A DNA stretch of 64,000 nucleotides, taken from assembly GCA_965153355.1 (NCBI GenBank), contig OZ231127.1, forward strand, positions 48,546,001-48,610,000, in the 5' to 3' direction. Numbering within the stretch: position 1 is the stretch's first letter; every line of letters starts with the position of its first letter. This DNA is from Flaccisagitta enflata (Eukaryota; Chaetognatha; Sagittoidea; Aphragmophora). The notes below the pieces were generated by a model that was not told where the DNA came from, made no database searches, and saw only the letters and a program-made list of their open reading frames with translations. Both the position numbers and the translations under genes were made by a program. Shown in pieces: positions 25,830 to 49,100 of this stretch.

Positions 25830-26724
25830 TACATCCTCCCTCACCCTCCGCACCGAGAAAAACAAGACAAATCGAATTGGTAATCTGGAGAGCTCTTCAT
25901 CGTTGGATGTGATGGCTGTGGCATAATTTGAAAGTAAAGGGACAAGCGAATATTGTGAAGAACGATCACGTAAAAGATGGAAGAACGGAATGCTGAAAAT
26001 AAAAGGCGAATGTGGAAGAAGAACGTGTAAAACTAGAGATTGAAGAATGTTGGTAAAGAATACAGAAGGAGTAAACCATGGAGTGAGGTGAAAAGAGAAA
26101 AGGAAATGGTGAAAGAAGTAAAGAAAGAGGAGGGAGAGGAAGAGGGAACAAAAGCGAATCGCGGGAAGAGAATCACGACTTTGGGAAAAAGGCAATGAGC
26201 GTGAAAATCTTTCTCTTATTGCTTTTCTTGCTTTTCTTCAGTTTCCCCCGTCGGCCTGCTGTCAGCGGAGGTTCACCGCCATCTCCGCCTCCTTCGCCTT
26301 CTCCGCCACCCCCGCCTCCTCTACTATTCCCGCCATTTCCGCCACCCTCACCTCCACCATCACGTCCACCACCTCCGACTCCGCAGCCGCTGCTGTCCCA
26401 CTGCAAAGACCCGTCGTCGCCACAAATACCGCCACCGCAGCTCGGTCTTTCATACCTTGAAAAGCTAACCCCACTTTCCTGCCTTTAAAAACACCGTTAG
26501 TCATGGCATGGGTCGCCATTGGCTTCAACTTACAGCGTAGCGAATTTTCTTTCCTCCAAAAAAGTTTTAGAACATCTGAAAGAAAACATGTCCAAAGAAG
26601 AAAGACGTCGAATCTGATTCTATCGTGAAACGAGCGTGAGGACTCACGAAAATTAAATCCTTCATGATTTTTTTTTCTTAACCGCGAGTCAAAAATCTGA
26701 GGCCTTGATGTTGCAAGACTGGAA
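25830..26724. other. Region 5' of the RAG1-like gene
   Basis: Contains an imperfect CCGCCT-rich stretch at about 26,260-26,400 that opens a plus-strand frame with a hydrophobic start and Pro-rich tail, and a Gly-rich frame on the other strand. Both are low complexity and I call neither. The promoter of the downstream gene should lie here, but I cannot identify a TATA box or start site with confidence. Confidence 0.4.
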
Positions 26725-36911
<10,187 letters not shown>

Positions 36912-37765
36912 AGTGTTGTTAAGGACGCTTTTCATCATGAGTTGTACGTTTATCATCACGTGAATTGTTTTGGCTACTCACTATCTCGATGAATGCCATG
37001 ACCGAGTTAATTTCATCTTTACAAAATCAAATGTTGCTCGCGTATGCTTAAGCCGCGCCCCAAACACGCATTACGACCCTCATGGTCTTGGTTATTTATG
37101 TTTGATGTCATTCTTTTACATATACATCTTGAAATGATGGAATTTATGTATTTAAACAATTTAAACATGACGAGTTCATTCAAGCTGATATTCACAATTG
37201 TCACCACACAAAACAGACAAAAAAGACTGAAATTATCTTCATTTCCTATTTTTTGAGTCAGAATACGGTATGCGCGAAAATGCGCTAAGCTAGTTTTTCG
37301 TTTGTTTACACTCAGCCAGGAAAAGGCTAGAAGCATTTCCGAGATGAAAGGAAAATAGCAATTCTGAGACTCACCACTATGCCAACATCGCTTCGGACTC
37401 ATTCTTTTATTCTAATATACGTTCTAGGCAGAGCACACTCTCACGTTTGGACACACACATATACAAACGGACCACTGAAGGTGCGGACAGACAGGTGGAA
37501 GAAGGGACGACCGGACAGTCGCATGGACAATCAAACCGGCTCAGTCTCTAGGTGAATTGAACACACGGGACTAAAAAACAGACCGCCAACTCAGAGCAAA
37601 ATGAAAACCGCCATCCCATACCGGTCTCCCGTCCCGACGCTTAGTGCCAAGTAGAGAGCCGAAATACCGAATAGAAGCGGGGGGAAAAAAAAGAGAAAGA
37701 AACGCAATACGTTTTTTACGATAAACTCGTAACGGGTATTCTTGGAAAGCCAGCAAAAAAGAAGT

Positions 37766-37768
<3 letters not shown>
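36912..37768. other. 3' flank of the RAG1-like gene and spacer
   Basis: No canonical AATAAA is evident just after the stop codon. A decayed HPA-like stretch (GGACGACCGGACAGTCGCATG ... ACACGGGACTAAAAA) lies at about 37,450-37,575. No other gene is recognised. Confidence 0.45.
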
Positions 37769-37843
<75 letters not shown>

Positions 37844-38272
37844 AACAGAGACAAGACAGAGAGAGACAGAGTGAATGAATGGCAAGTCAGCTGCAGCGAC
37901 ATTGATGAAGGAGTTGGAGATCACACTTTTGAAGTGAACTATGATGGCAATAAAGGTCTAATTGACGCAAGCGACAAAAAAAGGCTTAGGAACTTATGCC
38001 AAAGGACGAGAATCGCAAAATGTCTGAAAATAAAAAAGGTAAAGAAGAAGGAGGAGAAGAAGAAGCAGAAGAAGAAGAAGAAGAAGAAGAAGAAGAAGAA
38101 GAAGAAGAAGAAGAAGAAGAAGAAGAAGAAGAAGAAGAAGAAGAAGAAGAAGAAGAAGAAGAAGAAGAAGAAGAAGAAGAAGAAGAAGAAGAAGAAGAAG
38201 AAGAAGAAGAAGAAGAAGAAGAAGAAGAAGAAGAAGAAGAAGCAGAAGAAGAAGAAGAAGAAGAAGAAAAGA
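37769..38272. repeat. (GA)n and (GAA)n microsatellites
   Basis: (GA)n at about 37,769-37,840, then about 200 bp of (GAA)n at 38,062-38,270. Poly-Glu, poly-Lys, poly-Phe and poly-Leu frames are its translations. Confidence 0.96.
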
Positions 38273-38542
38273 AAACAGGACGGTATACGAATACAAAAGG
38301 AAGAATAAGCGTAATAAGGGAGAACTTGAGAAAAAAGTATTAAAATAAAAAAAATAAAAAATAAAAAATAAAGAAAAAGACATTGAAAACAAGTAGGACG
38401 GGAAGCCAATCGAGAAAAAGAAAACCTACACAAAAGCAAGAAAAGGAAGTACTTAAAAAAGCAAGAGGTGTCGATGAGGAAGTAGTAAAGTCAAAGAAGT
38501 AGTATTACAAGGTCAAACATATATTCTTGACCAATTTCTAAT

Positions 38543-38673
38543 AGCGCGCGCGACTAAATGTCAGTTGATCGGGCGGTCTGTCCATAACACTTGACTTTTT
38601 ACGGCAGTGTTTGTACCTCTGCCCCTGTCTATTTTATCACTACCCACCCGCACATGACTTGGGTGGCCTTGTT
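38543..38673 (-). repeat. HPA repeat, degenerate, minus strand
   Basis: Minus strand: AACAAGGCCACCCAAGTCAT, GTGCGGGTGGGTAG, short tract, then ACATTTAGTCGCGCGCG; the stem is damaged. Confidence 0.65.
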
Positions 38674-40126
<1,453 letters not shown>

Positions 40127-40280
40127 AAAAGGCCGGATAGATGGTAATCCAGTCGCGGACGGTTGGGCAGGAGCAGTAGTGCAAAAACCGCTCATAATTC
40201 AAAAATGTGACGGACCGACGGACCGACGGACCGACGGACCGACAGACCAAGGTGTAGAGTCGCGTGTCCGCAAATAAAAA
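40127..40280 (+). repeat. HPA repeat, HPA-3 type
   Basis: AAGGCCGGATAGATGGTAAT, key AGTCGCGGAC, GGGCAGGAGCAGT, CGGACCGACGGACCG tract, AGGTGTAGAG, stem AGTCGCG-TGTC-CGCAAAT, AAAAA. Confidence 0.9.
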
Positions 40281-40627
40281 CGACTCAATAATATACACCC
40301 CTGGTATATTCACTACGTGGTCACTGGTCAGTCTTGACAAAGTTGGGCAGTTGTGTCAATTGAGGTAAGCAAATATTTAGCATGCTAAAAGAAATTCACG
40401 GTATATCACAAAGCAACCTTGAAGAGCTTTCTTAGTGTCTATGGAAACCTTGTTTCGTTCTTGTTCCGGATGCAACATAATTCATCATGGTGAAACTTTG
40501 AAAAAGTATTGATTAGAAAGAACTTTTTTTCCGCATGGTAACATGGCGATAGTAGGGCAGGGGACAGGAGCAGTGCAGCCATGAAATACCGACCGATCGA
40601 CCAAGAGACAAATTGAAGGCCGAATTT

Positions 40628-40762
<135 letters not shown>

Positions 40763-40896
40763 CTCATAAAGCCGATGAAATGCCCTCTTGGCTTTTCTGT
40801 CTTCTTTCCGGGTCGAGGCCCGAATGTATTTTTTCATCGTTTTCTCTCTCTTCTATTTTCCCATCTCTGTATCACATACGCGCAACTGGATAAGTT

Positions 40897-41750
40897 GAAT
40901 GAATGAATGAATTTATTTTCGACGACAAGATACAATTTGGTAATCGTAAGAGTTGCGTCAGAGGATGGTCTGTAAAAGTCGATATGACTTATTTTCAACA
41001 GAGTCCTCGTTAAAAAAATTCATATTAATTCGTATAAATTAATCGTAATAAAAACAAGGCAGTAACAAGAAGAAAAAAAAATACAGTGGAAAGCCGTGTC
41101 TTGTAACCAGAGAAGATCAGTCGTATCTAGAAAAAAAGATATGATTTCAACCTGCGTTTGAAAACACGCAGATCTGTGATAGATTATAAATCGTGAGGCA
41201 AGCCGTTCCATTCTTTTGAGGCAATATATGCAAAACCATCTTGTGAAAGAGCAAGATCTCGGGATAATTGAAAGTTTCTACTGCTACCCCTCGTATTGTG
41301 ACTGTGAACCTGAGAGACTGGGGTAAAGTCACTTATCAAATACCCAACCTTCTGTCTGATCTTGAAAAGATGAGTCATACGAAAAAAAGTTACACGATCG
41401 GGGATAGAAAGCCAGGACAGACGTGACAGCTCCTGGTTCCCAACATGGTCTCTAAAATCCATACCATAAACAAAACGAACCATTTTTCGTTGCAAAACAT
41501 CCAACCTTTTTTTCAGAGAAATCGTAAGACCACCGTACCAGGAGCTGCAACAATAATCTATGTATGGTTGTATCAAAGAAGAGCATAGAGTACGCCGACA
41601 GCTGAAATCTAAAAAGGCTGAATTTCTGCACAGAAACGCGAGTCTTCCCGAGCATGTTTTCAAAGCGTCTCCGACATGCTCCGTACCATTGAGATTACTG
41701 TTAAGTTGAACGCCGAGATACTTAACGTTGATATTGTATCTGCTCATCGG
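40897..41750 (-). pseudogene. 5'-truncated LINE reverse-transcriptase remnant
   Basis: The minus-strand frame at 41,747-41,184 reads the C-terminal part of a LINE reverse transcriptase: VKYLGVQLNSNLNGTEH, LCSSLIQPYIDYCCSSWYGG, LDVLQRKMVRFVYGM and SKEWNGLPHDL. After a TAA it resumes as SITDLRVFKRRLKSYLF, so that stop is a mutation inside the domain. The catalytic FADD part is absent, the usual outcome of incomplete reverse transcription. The 3' end (minus strand) reads ATCTTGTCGTCGAAAATAAA followed by (TTCA)n at about 40,897. Sequence is clearly different from the LINE at 46.8 kb, so it is another family. Confidence 0.85.
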
Positions 41751-41807
41751 GCATCATTCTCTCAGTCGAGCCGTCCTTGTCTAGGTATACATTTTCGTTT
41801 CGGCATT

Positions 41808-41945
41808 TACTGGCACTTTTTATCACTGCCCAAATTGGTTCAAGTATTGGGGCCCCCAATACATGAACTTGAAAAACCTTTCTCATCACTGCCCCTCTTT
41901 ATTCACCAGCACGCGACTGTGATAGCCGTGTTTTCGGACTTTCCA
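41808..41945 (-). repeat. HPA head fragment, minus strand, degenerate
   Basis: On the minus strand AAGTCCGAAAACACGGCTAT, CAGTCGCGTGCTGGTG and a GGGGCAGTGATGAG box are visible. It lies just beyond the truncated LINE's 5' end. Confidence 0.55.
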
Positions 41946-42674
41946 TCTCATCCACTTGCGATCTCTAGTTTCTCTAAGCTACGGTACAATTGAAACTGCG
42001 GCCAAGTTTCCATCGTCGTTCTCATTCTCTCTCATTCACTTTCAAGGGGTTTATTCCTCTTGACACATTGGTCGGTCTGGCTCATCCGTTCAAAGTCAAT
42101 TTCTGAACGCCTCATTGCATCTCAAACAAAAGTTTGCTCGTCGTTCCGAATGTCCACCTGCATGAATGTCGCTCAACATGACCGTTCCATCAAAACCTTA
42201 AAAAATCAGGTGTTCGTTTGATCGTTTCCCAATACTCAGGCAATGTACTATCTGGGAAAAAAGTTTAGCAACACTTATGGTTGACAGTTTGTTTTTCCCC
42301 CTCATGTTCACAAAACTTATGTTTCTGCTTGTTTTTGGTTTTTTTTGTATTTATACTAACTAGAACAAAACAGAAAAACAATCTTCAATCCAATATAGGG
42401 ACCGCGAGTTTGATTTGTTTATCACAACCACATCAGAGAAAAACTATTGTAAATTCTTGGAAACGACAATAACAAAGAAGTGGTACCCAGTTACAAGGCT
42501 CAAATTTCATTAGTCATTAAAAATTTAGCTTCCCTAGCCTTGAGAAAAGTATAAACATTTGCGCAAATTAATGCCGAGATATTTTCTACAGTCCTGTTCC
42601 AAAATACAAACTAGAAGAGAAAAGGATCTGACCTCAGAAATGAGGCTAAATTCAGCTAAAAACTTACGACTGAA
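41946..42674. other. Unannotated spacer
   Basis: No gene or repeat family recognised; the short ORF at 42,281-42,472 lacks any motif. Confidence 0.4.
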
Positions 42675-43358
42675 CAGGTCGCCCAAGGGCAATATGTGGT
42701 CAGCGATACCCGTTGCCCTGCTTTGAGTGATTGTGAATTGAGTGAGGGGAAGCAGGGCAGTGGCCCCGAAGGGGACGAAGTCCTGTAGAACACAGGGGGA
42801 CTTTCGTTTGTCCTGCCTGAAGAATTAGATGAAATGCTATAGAGGGCTGACTGAAGGCCTTCAAGAGCCTAAACTGAGGTCAAAGAAGGCTGATTTAAGG
42901 CCTGAGAATGCCAATCCGAAGCTTGAGAGGGCTGACTTGAGGGTTGAGAGAGCTGGATTAAGGCTTGAAAGGTCAGAGGACCGAGAGCAATGAATTGAGG
43001 CTTAGATAGCTGATTTGAGGCTTAAAAGGCCAGGTATGAGGCTTGAGAATTTAGATTTGAGGCCTGACAAGCCCAATTTGAGGCCTGAGAGGCCAGGTTT
43101 GAGGCCTGAGAGGTTGGATTTGAGGCCTGAGAGGCCAGATTTTAGGCCTTTGAGGCTGGATTCAAAGCCTGAAAGGCTGAATTTGAGGCCTGAGAGACCA
43201 GATTCGAGGTCTCAGAGGCCAGATTTGAGGCCTGAAGGACCTGATGAGGAGGCTGGGGGGGGGACAGACAGACGAACGAACAAACGAACGAACGGACGAA
43301 CGAAAGTCCCCCTGTGTTCTACAGGACTTCGTCCCCTTCGGGGCCGCTGCCCAAAAAG
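42675..43358 (+). repeat. Family C element, complete copy
   Basis: Head AGGTCGCCCAAGGGCAATAT, GTTGCCCTGCTTTGAGTGAT, then GGGCAGTGGCCCCGAAGGGG and GTAGAACACAGGGGGACTTT (42,756-42,808). The middle is about 19 drifting 21-bp units (GAGGCCTGAGAGGCCAGATT), then a GACGAACGAACG tract and the inverted copy of the 50-bp block ending GGGGCCGCTGCCCAAAAAG. Best reference copy for the family. Confidence 0.9.
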
Positions 43359-43765
43359 CGAGATGAGAAGTGGTTGCGGTGAAAACAGTAGATTTTTAGT
43401 CATTTTGACTGTAATATTGGGCTACTTCTCATTTCAAATTTGACTTGAAATACATGAGATTATTAAACAAGAGCTCAAGAGCTAACCAGCGGTGAAATCA
43501 GCATGTATTCATCATTTTCTGGTAAAATTTAAGAGAATTTCAAAGATGGAAGGGTAGGTGTCCCATTTTTTTGCCATTTTTCAAAGTACTTGATGAACTT
43601 CAAACTAATGGCATTTCCAAACGATTTGATGCACAGCAACAAGATTGCACTCAGATTGTAGATTTTTTGACATAGATTAAAATGCTCATGAATTTTTTAC
43701 ACTTTTTTAAATGAGAAGTTGAGATATCTCTCTTCAAAGGTGTTGCTAAACATATTTTCTAGATA
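43359..43765. other. Unannotated AT-rich spacer
   Basis: No gene recognised. Confidence 0.4.
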
Positions 43766-44346
43766 GTACCGGGTCATCAGCCTGAGATGGCGGATAATGC
43801 TAAGCTTTTACTCTGAGATGCCACATATCACGGATTTCACACTGATTATCTCTTATCTCTTATCTTTTTTTGTATCAAAATATCATCAAAATCGGTCAAG
43901 TAGTTTAGATTCTACATGTATTTAAGTAAAAAACTTCCTTTCTGCCCTTTCTGTTTTTTGATGGGAAAATGAAGGAACAGTGTTTTTCCCCATTCTCTCA
44001 TTATGCAATATTTTGAGCCAAAAGATTAGTCCTAAAAAAAGATGATTTGACAAATTTATGAAACTACATCAAATTTTTTTTCATACTAGACCATTGACAT
44101 GTTCCCAGCTCAAACTGTTCAAAAAAAGAGAAAAATTTGAAAAAGATCTCTCTGACGATTTTTATTGAAAGTTCTGCCATTGAGAGAAAATTAGTTTTTA
44201 CTTGTCAAGACCTGTAAAATCTTTGCTACTTGACAAAACGGCAATCTATGCTCTTTAAGAGACAATCAATATGAAATCCAAGATATGTGGCATCTCTGAG
44301 TAAAAGCTTAACAGAGTCCGGTATCTCAGGCTGATGATCCGGTATT
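43766..44346. repeat. Foldback element, about 580 bp, 100-bp arms
   Basis: Left end TACCGGGTCATCAGCCTGAG, GCTAAGCTTTTACTCTGAGA and GCCACATATC return inverted at the right as GATATGTGGC, TCTGAGTAAAAGCTTAACAG and CTCAGGCTGATGATCCGGTA. The interior is AT-rich without an ORF. Confidence 0.85.
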
Positions 44347-44590
44347 GGTTTCCTAATCTAAAACACTAACAGTCATGTGTGTAAATAGGCAGATACCGAT
44401 GTGTAAACACTACGCATTTCTATTCCTGTATGATAATATCCCTCACTATACCCAAACTTAAAAATGTGGAAGAGGGCCTTTGGAGCACTCATGGACAAGT
44501 GAAATTTAGTGGGATATTTTCATACCGCATATATTTACATTGAATAATTAAAAAAAATGAGTTGTAGAAACGTTACAACCTACAGAAGTG

Positions 44591-44880
44591 CCCTTTTGGG
44601 CAGCGGCTCCAAAGGGGCCGATGTCCTATGCTTTTGGGCAGCGGCCCTGAAGGGGCCGATGACCTATACTTTCACACAGGACAAATTTCTCCTCCTCCTC
44701 CTTCTTCTCCTTCTCCTCTGTCTGTCCACCCCCTTCGAAGCTCATATCCAAACCTCAAGGCAGACCTCAGCCTTGAAGCTCCCAGCCATGAGGCTCAAAT
44801 CCCAGCCATGAGGCTCAAATCCAAACCTTGAAGCATAAATCCTACCCCACAGGGTCTAATCTAGAGCTTGAAAAAGGTTA
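44591..44880 (+). repeat. Family C element, short or rearranged copy
   Basis: GGGCAGCGGCTCCAAAGGGG and GGGCAGCGGCCCTGAAGGGG lie 50 bp apart, then GATGACCTATACTTTCACAC, a CTCCTCCTCC run and five AGGCTCAAATCCCAGCC-type units. Confidence 0.75.
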
Positions 44881-45997
44881 GCCCGTAGATCTCAACAGTT
44901 CAGCTTTTGCTCTGAAATCAAATTCAACTGCGTGTAAGATAAAATCACTACGGCCAAACGCTAGCTTCTACAATCCCGGCAACGGCACCGGCGGATAGAG
45001 TGTTAAGTTCTGCTTTGGATTTCAAATGAAAATTAGGAGATAAAAGCACCCACGATTTTTAATATTAAATCAATTGACACAATGTTTCATACAATTTTCT
45101 GTTCATGCGCTCAGAGTTAAAGTCCGGGGACGTAAAGGTCAACTTAAGCACAGACAGTCATATTTTTTTTTAATCTATAGTATTTCACATGTATTATGGT
45201 CAATCTTTTTTTCATCGATGTTACTCATAAGGTTTGGCAGATATTTCACTTTTCTTACTAGACCTACTTCCCTACTCGGATGAAGACTAAAGTAAAGGGG
45301 ATTTTTATGAAGCAATTTTCCTTGTCATCATTGCCGTCTTATTATGCTGTAGTGAGAGACGCACTAACATCAACTCTCTACGGAAACATTTTTTTTGAGG
45401 CGCCAAATGGCGTTTTGCAGATTACTGCATGCAGTCATATTCACCTTTGGTGTCCTGATGCAATTTATACGTATCAGCGTATCTCTGTCTATTTATTCGT
45501 TGGTTTTAGCCAGTCTGTCTTTCTTTCTCAACGCGTAATGATACATTGGAAAGTTAACTCTGACTTAGAGAAAATGTCGGTGGAGAAGAGTTTTAGAAAG
45601 AAGTTGTAGGATAAGAAGCTAATTTCTACTACTTCACTTGTTTAAGGTTCTCACGTTTTGATGCCGACGCAAGCTCGACGACACGAGGGCGAACGCGGTG
45701 GACACAGTGACGTCGACATCAAGAAGCGAGAAGTTTCAAAAACGGAAAAAAAAAAACTCATAACTTGGATGTTAAAATAAACTTTATAAAAAACGATCAT
45801 TAAATAAAAACAATCGCGCTTTGTGTTATCTTCCTGAAGACGAAAGTTAAAAGGACCCCTTTCACACGGAAAAGAGTGAATCAAAAACAGTCAAAGCTGA
45901 AAGAAAATCTTTCATTTGGAAGAGAAGGAAAAACCCGGAGCGCGTTAAGCTGCGCAGAATCATAGCTGAAATTTGTGTTAACATGAAATATAAAACG

Positions 45998-45998
<1 letters not shown>
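44881..45998. other. Unannotated spacer with one mixed-composition ORF
   Basis: The plus-strand frame at 45,280-45,609 (109 codons) has normal mixed composition (for example DALTSTLYGNIFFEAPNGVL) but no domain I recognise. It could be an exon of an unknown gene or chance; I leave it uncalled. Confidence 0.35.

Positions 45999-46070
<72 letters not shown>
45999..46070. repeat. (CAA)n trinucleotide microsatellite
   Basis: About 23 CAA units. It ends about 60 bp before the presumed LINE 5' region. Confidence 0.96.
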
Positions 46071-46129
46071 CGTCGCAGTTTTTATAAAAACTAAAACTGA
46101 GAGATAGTTCTGCTCTACGAAAAGAAAAT

Positions 46130-49100
46130 GCGGATTAACTAGGCGTCACCTTGGGGAGCTTTTGCGAGCGACAGGATGCCTGCCGATCTGGCAGCCGGCA
46201 ACCTACAGGACTGCCCACTGGACCTCACACGGGACTGCACACTACAGGATGACATAATTTAAGGCTTTGTATATCTGTATCCTTTACCAATCTCCATGAA
46301 CTGCTTGTAGCCAATAACAAATTTCATGTGCCCCCCGGAACATATTATGCAAATTGACACTGACAGTAACTGGAATGACTAGCACGACCTAATTAACCAT
46401 ACCCCGTGACAATGTTTAATCTACCTGTTTGACCATTTATATCCTACATCAGGCTTCGCGTACTGGTTATCCCCGAAGGCTTCGCTGCCCCACTCATTTG
46501 CTGCTGCATCCGCTCGCCTTCACCGTCGCGGCTGAACATCTCCAGACCAACAGGACTCCACACCATCAGCATCACTTACTTCCTCTGGAGATCTTCACAA
46601 TCCCGGCCAAACATCCTCAGTCAACCAAAAGACGTCCACACCCTCTGTAACCTCTGGGGACCTGCAACGCATTCCATCCAACTCCCGGTAAAGTTTAACC
46701 TGGCACCTGTTTAGTCAAAGCTCCCCTCTCCAAGCTTGTTTAGTACTCTTTGTTTTACCAGCCTAGCTTCCCCTAGCGTAACCCTTAGATGACAGAAGAT
46801 GAGCTAGCTATCTCAGATGTCATAGCTGATGACTTAAAAAACTTTTGCAATGTTTATACAGATGCTACAGATGAAGATGAGGGACATAATCTCACACTCA
46901 GTGACAGTCTTTATTACACAGGAACTGAATTTATAGATTTAATCAATAGTAGGAACTTTAGTGATAGGCAAAACCTGACCATTATATCAGTAAATATTGC
47001 TAACCTCCTGACTAAATTACGCTCATTGAAACTGTTCTTACACAACATAACAACTCCTGAAAATACACCCGACATTATAGTAGTTGTTGAAACTCACCTG
47101 ACAACATTAACGAAAGCTGGCTATACTGAAGTAGAATTAAGAACTATAATCCCTGGATATGAATTTTTCCACAAAGAGCGAAAAAATAGAAAAGGAGGGG
47201 GAGTTGGAATATTTGTAACAGAACGTCTGAGCAATAAGGTTAAAATTCTTGATCAGATTGGAATCTCTGAAGAGCACTTTGAGAATCTGATCCTGCAAAT
47301 TCCTAACTGTATCTCAACTGGCAATAACATCTACAAAAAAGACTTAACATTAGCTGCTGTTTACAGACCACCAAATGGTTGCAACTATGATGCATTTAAC
47401 TCAGATTTAGAGAAGCTTCTACAAGTATTTGACAGAAACAAAAATGAAGTGGTGCTGACTGGTGATTTTAACTTAGACTTGCTAAAATATGAAAATCACT
47501 TACCAACTGCAAACTACATTGACCTTGTTATCAATCACAAATTATTGCCACGGATAGTTCGACCGACAAGAATAAAAAAACAAAGTGCTACCTTAATAGA
47601 TCATATATTTACAAAAGATGAAAGTAACCACCTAGTTAGTGGCATAATTGATGTGGAAATTGCAGGAACCTCTGGCTACACCGATCATCTACCAGTATTT
47701 ACTATTTTACAGACACAAGCAGACAAAAATAGGAAAAAAGAAATAATCTTTAAGTCATTCTTTACAAAACAAGATAGTGAGGCTAGAAGAGAAAAATTGA
47801 GACAAGAAGACTGGAATAGTGTTTATGAACAAGATGACCCTAACATAGTCTATGACATGATACAACAGAAGTATGGACAACACTATCATGATACTATTAC
47901 CATGACAGCACATAAAAAAGGATCTAATCGCTATAAACGGGAACCATGGATGACTATGGATATACTGGCTGACATAAGAAGAAGAGATAGGTTAGCAAAA
48001 CAAAAACATAGACGCGAGGATTACAAAAAACTGAGAAATGAAATAGTATCAAAGACCCGCAGAGCAGAACGTGAACACATTTGCCAACAGATTGAAAACA
48101 ATTATGGTAATATAAAGAAACATTGGAGTGTAATTAAGAAGGCAACAAATAAAATGAACAATAAGGAAGATACACCCAATGAATTCCATTACCAAGGCAA
48201 CTCCGTAACAAATCCTCAAACTAATGCAGAAAATTTTAATGACTACTACTCTAAAATAGGAATAGATACTAACAAAAGTGTTGGTGAACCTTCTCATAGC
48301 TCTAAACACTATCTTCAAAAGCATAAAGCTAGAAATACTAATTCTCTATTGTTCAGTAATGTCTCTCACGATGATGTGATACAGGTCTGCAAAAAATTCA
48401 CACCCAAGACTAGTACAGACTCTGCAGGCTTTCAGCAAAACATCATTCTTAGTGATATAGATATAATGGCTCCAGTTTTAGCACACTTAGTCAATTGCTC
48501 CATGAATACAGGAATATTCCCTGAAAATGGTAAAGTAGCAAGGGTTATTCCAGTATATAAACTTAAGGGAGACAAACAACTTTATGAGAACTACAGACCA
48601 ATTTCTCTCTTACCTGTTTTCTCAAAAATCATTGAACGCCTTATTTACAACAAGGTCTTTGAATTTCTGGTCCGTTATGAGATCCTGTTTGAGTCACAGT
48701 ATGGTTTCAGGTCAGGTCACAACACAACTCATGCCACACTTGACTTTATAAAAAACATTGAAAATTCTATAGAGTCAGGAAACTATGCTATTGGAGTATT
48801 TTGTGACCTCAGTAAGGCCTTTGATACCCTAAACCATGAAATTCTGATAAGTAAACTTGAACACTATGGCATTCGTGGTACTGCACTCATGTGGTTTGAA
48901 TCCTATCTAAAAAACCGTATCCAATATGTAGAACTAAATGGATTTAAAAGCAGCTGCTTACCGCTAAAGACTGGGGTTCCCCAGGGCAGTATCTTGGATC
49001 CTCTACTATTCCTGTTATACATTAATGACTTGCCATCTGCCTCAAAATTGAAGTGTGTTATCTTTGCTGATGACACAAACCTTCTCATTGAAGGAAATGA

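Noticed and set aside
26195-26488. 97-codon ORF with hydrophobic start and Pro-rich remainder, like a secreted Pro-rich protein
   Set aside because: It depends on an imperfect CCGCCT repeat, is mirrored by a Gly/Val-rich frame on the other strand, and lacks any support from splice signals.
42850-43250. CRISPR array (regular 21-bp repetition)
   Set aside because: There are no spacers; the repeats are contiguous and drifting, and the genome is eukaryotic.
43015-43443. 142-codon ORF with RPERLDLRPERPDFRP repeats
   Set aside because: The 21-bp unit of the non-coding family C array happens to be a multiple of three; other copies of the array contain stops and frame shifts.
45280-45609. 109-codon plus-strand ORF of normal composition
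   Set aside because: No motif, no splice-site pattern and no context that would distinguish it from a chance frame.
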